Source of the DNA: Kappaphycus alvarezii
Taxonomy: Eukaryota > Rhodophyta > Florideophyceae > Gigartinales > Solieriaceae
Assembly: GCA_002205965.3 (NCBI GenBank)
Contig: NADL03000590.1
Span: 439,001-503,000 of the forward strand
Direction: 5' to 3'
Length of the DNA: 64,000 bases
In this document: positions 23,292-33,330 of the stretch, in pieces
How positions within the stretch are numbered: the first letter of the stretch is position 1
How the letters are laid out: every line of letters begins with the position of its first letter
Position numbers and translations under genes: made by a program
Notes under the pieces: model-generated
Database searches by the model: none
Seen by the model: the letters and a program-made list of their open reading frames with translations, nothing else
Told to the model about the DNA's origin: nothing

Positions 23292-26200
23292 ATGCATTCC
23301 CCGTCTGCTCCCCCCGCCGGCCCGACGACATCTCCGGACCCAGGTGATAGCGATGAGCCAGAGGCCCCCTCAACTCCACAAACTTCCGTGTCCGTGCCGT
23401 CATCAGCCTCTCAAAACCCGGATGACCCCCCTCGTGTCAAGATTTCAGTCGCCGTGCCGCGAGAGGCCGTAGGCTTCATTATTGGAAAACGGGGTGAAAC
23501 CGTACGCAACATGATGAGCAAATCAAGCGCGTACATCGCTGTTGACCGCGAAGATACCAATCCCCATGCACCCAGCCGCCTCTTCCATATCGAGGGCGGC
23601 AAGACTGCCGTCAGTGCTGCACATGCGCTAATTCGCGAAAAGGTCGCTGCCGTGCTCTATGGCAGAACTCATCCTCGGGTTCATGACCCCGCGCTAACTC
23701 CCTTGCCGGGCAGTCATTCAGCTGGCCATGTCGATATTCCCATCGATGACGCTCCATTATCTGAGCCGTTGGAAATGTGGATTCCGCGCGGTTGTGTTGG
23801 AATGATAATTGGGCACGGAGGACAGGTCATTAACGAGATGCAGGAGCGTGCGGGTGCGACAATCGTCGTTCACAACAACAAAATGGACCTGAATGGTTCA
23901 AAACTCTTGACTATTTCAGGCGGGGAGCGCGAAAAGCACCACGCCAAGGAGCTAATACAAAACGTCCTGGATCGAGTCGGTTTACGCAACCGATTCTCAG
24001 ATCACCCTCCACATGCTCAGGAAACTCAGTGGGGCTTTGTGCCCGCACAGCAACATCCGCAACCACACCCTTGGTACTTTAGCCACCCAAACCCCCCGTG
24101 CAATTTGACCCGCGTCATTTTTCGGAATTCCCCCCGCGATACCCGCCCCAATGGCTGCCTCCAATGAACATGCATCCGTCACCAGGGGGGCAACAATCGC
24201 AAATCGTTCCGCCTCCGCAAGTGCAGCCGCAAACCCGCAACCAGCACATCGGCAATCGCCGGCCGGGCCGCAAACTCCTCCGCAGCAGCAACACCCGCAA
24301 CTATCGCTTCAAGTTCCTCCACAACACCAAGACCAGGCAAGACAGCAGGCGATGCACCCGCAGCTGCACTCGCCTCCTCTACTACAGCCACCAATTCCGC
24401 AACCACCTCAACCATCTCAACAGCAGCCGCAAGTTTCGCAGCAACTGGCCCCACCCCAGCAGCAACAACCGCCACTGCACACTCAACTTCAACCGAACCC
24501 GATGGTTCCAGGACCACATCTAACTACACTTGTGAACCCAATTTACCCACAACAGATATCACCTGCAGGACAGCCAATGCCATGGAATCCAAGCCAGGTC
24601 CCATACCAGCTGACTCAGGCTGTGCCTCCTCCCTTTGACAGCAATCTGATGGCGGGACCGCACATGGGACAGATAGCGACCAAGGCAGTATTTGTACCAT
24701 CTTCCTGCGTCGGGATTATAATTGGTCGAAGCGGTGAGACAATCAGAGATTTACAGCAAAGATCGGGAGCTCACATTAAGGTCACTCCTGACAGGGATGC
24801 TAAAGAGGACGCCCCACATCGAATTATCCACATAAGAGGCACACCTGCGGCGTTGAAACTCGCGCAGTCCCTCGTCAATGACGTCATTAATGAAGGACTG
24901 ACTCGTAGCTATCGAGACGGCCTTGAGCCACGACCTGGCCCACAGCAGCAAGGCCAAAGCAGCGGTGAACGTCAGTATCAAAGTGGGGACGACAAGGCCA
25001 GTGACGGTGCGTCGACAAAACGAGATGACGATGGGGCTGTTGGAAAAACCGACGGCAGTGATAAAAAGACGCTAAGCAAACTGAAAAACAAGATCACGCA
25101 GAAAGCAAGCCTCAGGCTGCGGGAGGTGAGAAAGTGAGTTCAGCAGCTTTTCCTGAAACTAGGACTGTCCGTGAAGAGGACAAGTCGACAGGGAGGAGTC
25201 AATTTGATGCTGTTGGTAATAACGAAAAAAAGCCAACAGAAGGAACGGAGGGAAACTCCGAACTATCTCAGACATGGGCCGGAGATGAAGTTGATGGTGA
25301 TGACCAATACGAGGCACTGCAAGAATACGACCAAGAAAACGACGATGGGGATGGGGACAACATCTCTGTGCCATTCACGGGGAAGGGCGGCTAGTAGAGC
25401 GTCCGGTCACCAACTACCCAGTAATTCGATCTCTTTCCAAATGAAGATCCCCCATGCAAAAGTCGGGTTATCATTGGGAAACGAGGGTCGACAATTCGAT
25501 TACTACAGCAGAGATCCGGGGCGAGAATTGTTGTTTCAAAGAAAATCGACATGTCTAAAGAAGACAACCCAAGGGCCGTGACAATTACGGGTCCCGAGCC
25601 ATTTGTGGAAAACGCTCGACGCCTCATTGTTGCAAAGATCAGCCCGCCTGCCGGAGAATTGTTGAAAGCGGATGAGAAGGACGTCGGAGCAGATTCCCTC
25701 GACTATGGCGATGGGGGTTTAGGGGACGAGGCAGCAGTCGAGTCGCTAGCAGCGGAATTCGGCAACCAGTCTCTCAACAGCCCTCCTGCGACGACAATGG
25801 TAACGGAATCGCCGCACCCATCTCCACTATGGGGGTTCCACACAACCCGCAATTTGGTCCGTATCAGAGACCCGTACCGTTTATGGGTCCGATGCCGGCA
25901 GTGCCGTTTCCAAATGTGACCCACCCTCAGGGCGTGAGGCCTGTGACGCGCTCTGATATGCCAGAATTTCAATCGATGGACCCGCAGGCGCATCAACATC
26001 CACAATTCCCTCCGCAGTTCATGGGACCTCAACAATATACTAACCGGATGGCATTGGGAATTGGGTTTCCATTCTCTCACAACGTGGAGGGTGGCGAGTC
26101 GCTACAAGCTGGATACGGGGAGTTTCGGCCCGAGCACTTTTTTCCTCACCCAGGATCCAGTTTTGCAGGAATGGCAATGGATGGATCGGGCAACTTTATG

Positions 26201-26326
26201 GGCGAACCTATGGCGCATGCCGGGTATGCATCTGGAGGTCAGGACTTTGTAGGGGAGGATGTGATGTACGGGTACCAGGGGGAGGAGCACGAGCAGCATG
26301 GGCGGGCGTCAGCGTCGGCGGTGTAG
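23292..26326 (+). CDS. Four-KH-domain RNA/ssDNA-binding protein, FUBP/KSRP-like
   Basis: About 1000 codons with four KH domains. Each has the GxxG nucleic-acid loop: KH1 IIGKRGETV (near 23475), KH2 IIGHGGQVI (near 23810), KH3 IIIGRSGETI (near 24715) and KH4 VIIGKRGSTI (near 25466). KH2 and KH3 are separated by a Gln/Pro-rich linker (about 24100-24600). An acidic Gly/Asp/Glu segment precedes KH4, and a Gly/Met/Pro-rich tail ends at 26326. Four KH domains is the arrangement of FUSE-binding proteins, which regulate transcription, splicing or mRNA decay. The frame changes at least six times: the C run at 24092-24097, about 24225-24245, the A run near 25065, twice at 25385-25450, and about 25760. 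Conservation on both sides of every break suggests undercalled bases and not a dead gene. Polyadenylation signal at 26497. Confidence 0.85.
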
Positions 26327-28219
26327 TGTGTAAACGCTAACTTTTCAAGGCAGTGGATGCGCTGCGGTCGACGTGAAACGAGCTAACTATTGTTCACTGC
26401 AACAATGTAATGACATGGATAACTGGCACAAGGAGGACACAACAGCTTTGGTGGAAGACAAGTACCCCCCAGCCCCCTTGCGGACCGGGCAGGGTGAATA
26501 AAATTTGTAGGAGCAGAGAGTGTGTGAAAGGACCGTGGAGAGTGGAAACGGATGGTTTGAGGTACATTTACAGTGCTCTGAGGTTGAGTGTTTGTGCAAG
26601 TTTTGGTTGTAAAGGCCAGTGACAGAGGGTTGACGCCAACTCGACATGGGAATGGGCAGGCAGGTAGCGAGGACGCGAGTGGAGAGTAGGGCGAGAGGTT
26701 GGGAGGGCGGTGGTTGAAATGTGGAGCAGGGGTGGTAGGGGTCAAGGACCGAGGGTTACGGACTGGATGCGAGCGTGGACGTGGTAGCATGGTGGGATGT
26801 AGAAATAAGCATGTGCAGGGTGTACTTTAAAGCGAGTGTAAAAACTTACACAGACTAAATGGTGCATGTGTTTGGAGTGGGTGTGGATATTGTGCGGGCG
26901 GGTTGCAGGCGGTTGTGTTGTGTGTGTGGATGGCGGAGGGGAGGAGGTTTGTGGGGGGCTATTGGTTGTGTGTGGTGTGGGGGTAGGGTGCGGGTGTGTG
27001 TGTGTGGAGGGGGGTTGGGGTGGGGTGGGTGAAGGCATTGGTGAGGGGGGAGTGGGATGGTGGGTGTCGGAGGGAAAATATCTGTGAGCGTCATTTGATG
27101 TGTAGATGATCATTTGGGAGTTGACTGTTTTTTGTGTGTGTGTTTCATTTGTTGGGTTCGTACTGCGTGGACGGGGCGGGAGACGATTGGAGAAATGAGG
27201 TGTGAAGGTTTTCCCAGACTAGGGGAGTATTGTGTGGAGTTTGGATGCGGTTGCGTGGGGAGTTTTGATTCTGTTGAACCAAAGTGTGGATAGTCTTGCG
27301 AGCGGACGAGGGGTTGGTTGGATTTGAAGGTGAATGGTGCGTAGGATGTGTGGGTTTTGCGGGAGAAAGCGACGGGTATGTACTGTGGCTTGGGGATGGT
27401 GAAGCATGATGGACTGGAATATTTGTTGTGCAATATGCAGTTGGTTGTTTGTGGACAGTAAAAGCGCAGAGCGCAGAGTGAATGAGTCATGGCGCTGCAC
27501 CTTGCGAGCGATTGGTATATGTAGCTGCCTTGTTTGATATCAACAATGACAACTCATTCCGTCCAAAGAGTCAGTGCGATGATTTGAGTGTAAATTACAA
27601 TCGGCAGTCGTTGTGCTCGTTGAAATTATTTTTTGGACAAAGGTTGCAGGTTGCAGCCTATGGGTCAGAACCACCCTCGAGACACCAAAACGGAATACGA
27701 TTGGATTGTATACTGCATAGTATCGCAGAGTATCGTAACAATCGCCAATTCCGACGTCAGTCAAATTGTCATTCGTCAATATTTACAGTACAGTTCACCA
27801 TAACAGACAAACGGCTCATTCTCCAATGGTTATCTCCAAGCCAAGCCACAAGTCAGTGCAGTGCACTTCAAGCCGCCCGCAATACAACAACCAGCGCTCA
27901 CCAAATTCAAGCTTACTTTCAACACTCCCGCAAAAGAATAAAACTCTGTGCACTCTTCTCAAGCCGAAACAATGCTATTTTCATTTGCAACAAAGTTAGT
28001 TTCCAAACTCTGCAACCTCAGCACCTATACCTCAATAATAATACTCCCTACAACTTGCAGTCATTGCTATCCGTCCTAACGCCCAACTCCATCCCCCCCT
28101 CTACTTTCCCAGCCCAACGTCCTGCGCTTTCCGATCCAGCGACAACCGCCCAATAAAATGCGACGCCACATCTCTCGAGCGCTGGCGAACATGTCCTCGC
28201 CTCTGGCCATGCCCGCCAT
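26327..28219. other. Intergenic region between two convergent genes
   Basis: The left part (to about 27480) is G/T-rich on the plus strand. The right part (about 27800-28219) is C/A-rich, which is G/T-rich on the strand of the kinase gene. The skew therefore switches between the two convergent gene tails. A 224-codon plus-strand open frame at 27482-28156 has no recognisable domain and is not called. Confidence 0.5.
26497..26502 (+). promoter_or_regulatory. Possible polyadenylation signal AATAAA of the KH-domain gene
   Basis: AATAAA lies 171 bases after the stop codon of the KH-domain gene, on the same strand and at a usual 3' UTR distance. Confidence 0.4.
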
Positions 28220-30035
28220 TTAAAGGCTTTTCATTTTGCCGATCCCCCCTTTTGTCTTGCCCTCCTCCGTACCCTTCCCCATCGCCTCCTTACGCCGGTC
28301 GATAAGCGCGTTGACATCATCCACATCCCCCTTTCCCATTAAAGACAGCTGCCTCGTCGAACTATGTCCTCTCGTCAATGACCGCAACCGAAATACCGCC
28401 ACAAATGCCCGTGCTGTAACAATCAGCTTTCTTCTATACCGCAACGCAATCGATAGCTGTTTCTGCACCACCGCAGAGCTCATCAACCGCTTCATTCGCG
28501 ACGGGTTGTCGCTCGCAACCCGTTGCAGCCCAAGTTCCGCGATAGCCCGCACAGACGGTGTCATTTGCAACCGAGGCTGCACACCCAGGCTTGATGAGCT
28601 GGATACCTGCTGCAACGACCGTTGCGAGGTCTGCATTCCAAGCAAAGAGGTCTGGCGTTCGCTAGACTCGCTGCGCTCCTGGGTGCCCTCTAGCGGTGAT
28701 TGCGACGATGCCGACGACGCTGCTCGACTCAGATTCGACAGTGATCCGGGAGTCTGTGGGTTTTGGCGGCGACCGTCCGTGCTCGTGTTGCCAGGTGAGC
28801 CGCGATCGGCCGTTGGAATGCCTGCCCTGGTGGTGGGCGATGTCGGGCAGGAAGCGTTGATCGAGGCCGGGCGCGACAGCTGCACTCCAGGGTTGAGCCA
28901 CCGGTGTTGCAAGGACGCCAATGCGCTGATTCGCTTGTGAGGATTCCTTTGCAATAACTGTAGGATAAATCCCTTGGCATCGGGCGAGATGTTCTTCCAA
29001 ATAGGGTTGTCAAACTTGACGACGCCCTTTTTGATTTTCTCAATCACCTCTCGATCCGATCGGCCACGGAAAGGGAGCTCCCCCGACAGCATTTCGTACA
29101 GCACGACACCTGCTGACCATATATCGACGAGAGGACCATATTTGAGTCCGCGGCAGATATCGATGCATATGTAGGGCGGGACGCCAATCATAGTGGTAAG
29201 AACGTCGTGGTTGACATGCTTGTCGGATACAAAGTTGGCGTCTCCGAAATCACCGAGGGCGATGGACATGGGAAACTTGGCTGCGGAACAAAAGATATTG
29301 TCGGGACGTACGTCACGATGGACGATATTTTTGCCGTGAATGTGATTGAGGCGGTGACCAGCTCACGCATGACGACCCGAGCGTACGACTCTGGGAGGCG
29401 GTTGTGTTTTGCGAGAAGATCGGCAAGGGTGCCTCCACGCATGAGTTCAAAGACGATGTGGTCCTTTTCGACGGTAGAAAACATGTCGACGGCTTGGACG
29501 ATAGCAGAGTGATTGAGGACGGAATTGACGTGACGTTCGCGGCGAAGCCATTCCGAGGCTTGTATATCATGGGCCTCTTCTTGATGACCTTTACAGCAAA
29601 GACTTTCTTAGGGTCATCGACGTCGTAAGCATAGTAGACTCTAGAGTGGGAACCTTCTGCAATCAAGGGACCCAAACTGTAGTAGCGCTCAAAGCAGCGC
29701 TCACTAGCAAACATTAAACTTCTCGCCCAACTCTGCATTTCCTCTGCTGAACCGCAGTAGCATGTGAAGACTCGCCTTCCCGAGACGATGCGGAAGCTCT
29801 TCTTTGCATCGCGATCACTAAACTCGACGAGGGCGCCATTGACATCAAATTCGTCTTCCGGGAGATGGTTCTCTGACTCATGAAAGGAGAGGACCTCACC
29901 ATGGAGCTTTGCAAAACGAGGATGACGACGAGCGATGCGACCGACCTTGACAGTGAGCCAGCCGGTCATACGGACTGGCATTCCATTGCGGAATTCTGGT
30001 TGGTCGGATTCGGCGACGGCGGAAGCGAGTGGCAT
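28220..30035 (-). CDS. PH-domain protein kinase of CAMK type
   Basis: N-terminal pleckstrin-homology domain (about residues 18-110; starts MTGWLTVKVG, ends with the conserved Trp in MQSWARSLMFA) predicted to bind phosphoinositides. It is followed by a Ser/Thr kinase domain: nucleotide loop AEGSHSRVYYA, VAVK-type Lys in FAVKVIKK, catalytic loop HRDVRPDN, DFGDANF, DIWSAGVVLYEMLSGELPF, and a CAMK-style end ISALASLQHRWL. Then follow a Ser/Pro-rich linker and a basic C-terminal segment. Two features are unusual: the catalytic-loop Lys is Arg, and the APE motif reads CID. The frame changes at about 29557-29562 and 29350. Adding one base at each place restores a continuous domain, so these are probably sequence errors. 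The PH-plus-kinase order recalls AKT, but the kinase lobe is CAMK-like and not AGC. Confidence 0.88.
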
Positions 30036-30235
30036 AGCTAATTGTTGAGGGGTAATAGGTTGAAGAATGAAGAAAAGGGAGGAGACGGGAGGGAGAGGGT
30101 CGGGAGAGGTGGTGGAAAGTAGAGACGGGAGAGGGATTCAAGGGGGATGGAGGGGGAGGGGAGGTTGAAGAGAGTGATGAGGGGGGACGTGGAGGAGGGG
30201 GAGGGGGTGAGGGTTGAACGGAGGAGGGGCGCAAG
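30036..30235 (-). promoter_or_regulatory. Pyrimidine-rich leader of the kinase gene
   Basis: On the minus (coding) strand the 200 bases before the ATG at 30035 are strongly C/T-rich, seen as GGGAGG-type purine runs on the plus strand. Same pattern as at the other island genes. Confidence 0.45.
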
Positions 30236-31928
30236 TGGACTGAGCGGTGGTGTTTTATATGTAATCCACTTGATAGCGAGAAAGGGGGGCCTTGCTGGGA
30301 CTCCCGGAGGAGTAGGACGAGGGTGGCAATGGGGCTATATTACTTCGTACTGTATATTGTACAGTAATTGTCAATACGATTGTTCAGCGAGCAGCGTTAG
30401 CTGTACAGTACAGTAAAGTACAGCATTGCCGGGGAGGGGAGGAGGGGTAGCGTAAAGAAGCCCCAAAATGAATAGACGTTGTAAATATACTGTAGATAAA
30501 AGTTTTAATTCCCGCATTTAATGAAAAAGGAAAAAAAATCGGGCAGGAATCGAAATGTTTTGTTTTATTTTAAATAAAATCAACTGTTTAGCAATAGGCA
30601 CATGGCATTGGATTGCACTGTACACTAGTGTACAAGAGTACAGAAATATTATCGAGGCAAGGCCGGTGGCATTACCACGCAACAACTTGTTGGTGTTGAC
30701 ATCATCACCAGATTTTTCAAAACCTCATACCGTCCGTCCATTGCATCATTTGACAAGGACAAATGAATCGACCCAATGCGCTCGGCATTGAGCAGTCCAG
30801 TCGTCGACTCCATCAAGTCAGCACGTGTGATTCTTGCCGATACTTTCAATCGTTTGGTTGTCTTGCCTCAACGTTGAGCTCCGTATAACAATGGAACACG
30901 TGTACTCCTCTCCTTGATTCATTCAAAAAATTATCAAAAAAGTGGGGTAAGTTGAAAGCAATTACTGTTGCTCCCTGAATCGCATCGAAATCGAGAAACC
31001 CAAATAAAGCAAAACGGCACTGCCCCGCATGGCCGGCGATGCATGTGCTGTACAGTACAGTACAGTACAGTACTGTACTGTACACTAGAGAATTCGAGCA
31101 TATCTCGCCGCATCATAACCTGATTGTACTGTACAGTAGCCAAGACTAATCTAGTACAAGCAATACAGTGACACAATACTTTACCATATACAGCACAGTA
31201 TGTACAGTACAGTACAGTACACTACATCAATCCATCCTCGATACATGGTACATTGCTGCGTCATCTTCACACCCGGCCCACGCTCCCATCCACAAAATTC
31301 CGCCCTTTCCTCGCCAACCACCATTCCGTCATTCCGTAGACCCAACGCTACACATTACGCCCCAATCCAACCACCCTCCACCGCCCTCCACCGCCCGCCA
31401 CTGCCCTCCACTGCCCCTCCACTTCCCATACTCGACTGTAAGCTGTAGATATCAACTTACCATCCTCAATCCACTGCCGCCTCTCACCACCGACAACAGC
31501 AACGAGAGAGACGCAGCCCGTCTCTCTCGTTCCCTCTCAATCCATTATCTTCCCGACTCTACGTTTTCCTCTTTCCCAAACCAACGCTCTTCCTATCTGC
31601 CCAAACTCCCATCCACACCGTCCCGCCTACGACGCATAAACTCAATATGACATATCTCTACTCATTTACTTTCTGTTTTTCCCCCACCTCAATGTTTCTC
31701 TACCAATCTGGCATACAGGTCCTCTTCATATTCCACCATACCCCCACATCATCACAATCCCCTCCCCAACCCCTACATCAATTTCACACGCCTCGTCACC
31801 TCAACATCCCTCCACTCTGCCAACCATTCCTCCAACACTTACTACCTCATCCCCATCACCCACCGCTACGCAAACTCTACCCAACCATCGCCCCACCTCT
31901 CCTTTCTCCCCCCTCACCCCTCCACATC
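30236..31928. other. Intergenic region with GTACAGTAC arrays
   Basis: No gene recognised. GTACAGTAC/GTACTGTAC clusters occur near 30345-30420, 31048-31083 (a tandem run that inverts to form a perfect palindrome), 31126 and 31198-31220. The right part (31270-31928) is C-rich, that is, G-rich on the coding strand downstream of the RING gene. Confidence 0.5.
31048..31083. repeat. Palindromic (GTACA)n array
   Basis: Four to five GTACA repeats followed by the inverse order GTACTGTACTGTAC, so the array can fold into a hairpin. Confidence 0.9.
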
Positions 31929-33248
31929 TCACTCCTTACACTCTCCATCCTCCTCTCGAATGCTCTTCTTACAAAACGGGCACGTCTTATTCACCTTCAA
32001 CCAACGATCCACACACTCCGTATGAAACAAGTGATAACAAGGCAACGTCTTCACCATATCCCCATCTTCAAACTCTCCCAAGCAAATCGCGCACTTTTCC
32101 GCCTCCTCATTCTCCCCACTCGTCTCATCCATCCCCTCGCCCCACCGCTACTACTCCCAGCCCTTTCATTCACCCCATCCCTCCTCAACCGATTCCTCCG
32201 GTTCCGTTCAAGCAGCCCCTTGCTAAACCCTCCGACGGCAAACGTCCAATCTCCGCATCACTCGCCCCGCGGTTCGAACTGCCCCCCATCCGCTCAATCA
32301 AATCCAGCCAGTCTTCATACTGCCTCGGTTCACCTCCATCGGGCATCACATTTCGCAACCACTCCCCAATATGCCCCATCCCCCCCAACCCGACTCCCAT
32401 CCCAGGTCCACCGCCAACCACAAACCCTCGGCCCTCCCATCCATCGCAATCATGTCCGCAAATATAGCGTTAAACATCTCCCCCACATCTCTCACCGCCT
32501 GCTGTTGTCTCGCACCATTCTCGTACATCTCATACGGCCCCGTCTCGCGCCGCTCCGCCTGTTCAAACGCCCTCTGCTCCTGCTGCCACCCACCAAACTC
32601 CCTCCTTCTCTGCTCCCCATCCCCTGACCGCAACCCTCCCGTCCCCATACCTCTCCCCGCCCATCCCCTGACCCCCGACCCTCTCCCCCGCATCGGCATC
32701 CCCATCCTCACCGCCTCTCCATATCTCGCATCACCCTCACCGACACCTTGTCCACCCCCTCCTCCCATCCCGTCCCAAAAACGCCTCTGCAATCACATCC
32801 ATAACATCCATCCCCCTCCCCTCATCCCTCCAAACTCCCCATGTATCACCCCCCCCATCCTCGCATGCTCAAAATCCTCCACCCCCATCATCCCCCCCCT
32901 CATCCCACGTCGTCCAAACATAGCATGCGCCTCCCTCCTCCGACGAAACAAATCCGTCAGCACATCCCCCGCCGCAGACTCCTCCCTTCCTTGATGAAAC
33001 GCCCGCGGCCCACCCGCTCCCATCCCACGCGGTCCACCACCCATGGATGCGCCGGCCCGCGGGCGCGGTTCCCCAGGGTGATGGCCATGGCCATGCGGCT
33101 GTGGCATGCCCATTCGCGGCGGCGGCGGGACCGCTCGATTTCCTGGAAATATCGAAGCGTTGAACCGTTCCGGCGGGGATGCGTACTCCTCCTCTTGTAG
33201 ACGGCGGGCTAGCGCGGCGTCGGACTCGATCTGATCTCTTGTTGACAT
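31929..33248 (-). CDS. RING-H2 E3 ubiquitin ligase, RNF126/RNF115-like
   Basis: Predicted ubiquitin ligase. The N-terminus has SDAALARRLQEEEYA, a UIM-like helix. A long Gly/Met/Arg/Pro-rich disordered middle follows. A segment SDAEIGRLPSE comes before the RING, as in RNF126-type ligases. The C-terminal RING-H2 (31929-32132) shows CAIC, LPCYHLFH, EC and CPFC with C-x2-C-x14-C-x-H-x2-H-x2-C-x10-C-x2-C spacing. About 440 codons from the ATG at 33248. The reading frame is broken by about five single-base changes, beside G or T runs: near 32800 and 32776, about 32400, about 32195 and about 32155. The low-complexity G-rich sequence makes undercalls likely. No introns seen. Confidence 0.85.
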
Positions 33249-33330
33249 GATGCTTGGCAGGGGGAATGGCGGTGTGGCTGCGGTTGGTGGGGGAGGGGTA
33301 CGTGTGGAAACAAACGGGGATGGTGTAGTG
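33249..33330 (-). promoter_or_regulatory. C-rich leader of the RING-H2 gene
   Basis: On the coding strand the 80 bases before the ATG are C-rich with CCCCTCCCCC runs (GGGGGAGGGG on the plus strand near 33286), as at the other island genes. Confidence 0.4.

Noticed and set aside
27482-28156. 224-codon plus-strand open frame between the KH and kinase genes
   Set aside because: No domain, irregular composition, lies in the convergent tail region with strong base skew; probably chance.
28236-28940. 234-codon plus-strand open frame
   Set aside because: Antisense to the kinase C-terminal half; no domain.
31647-32627. 326-codon plus-strand open frame
   Set aside because: Antisense to the RING-H2 gene in C-rich sequence; the Pro/Leu/His-rich product is a by-product of skew.
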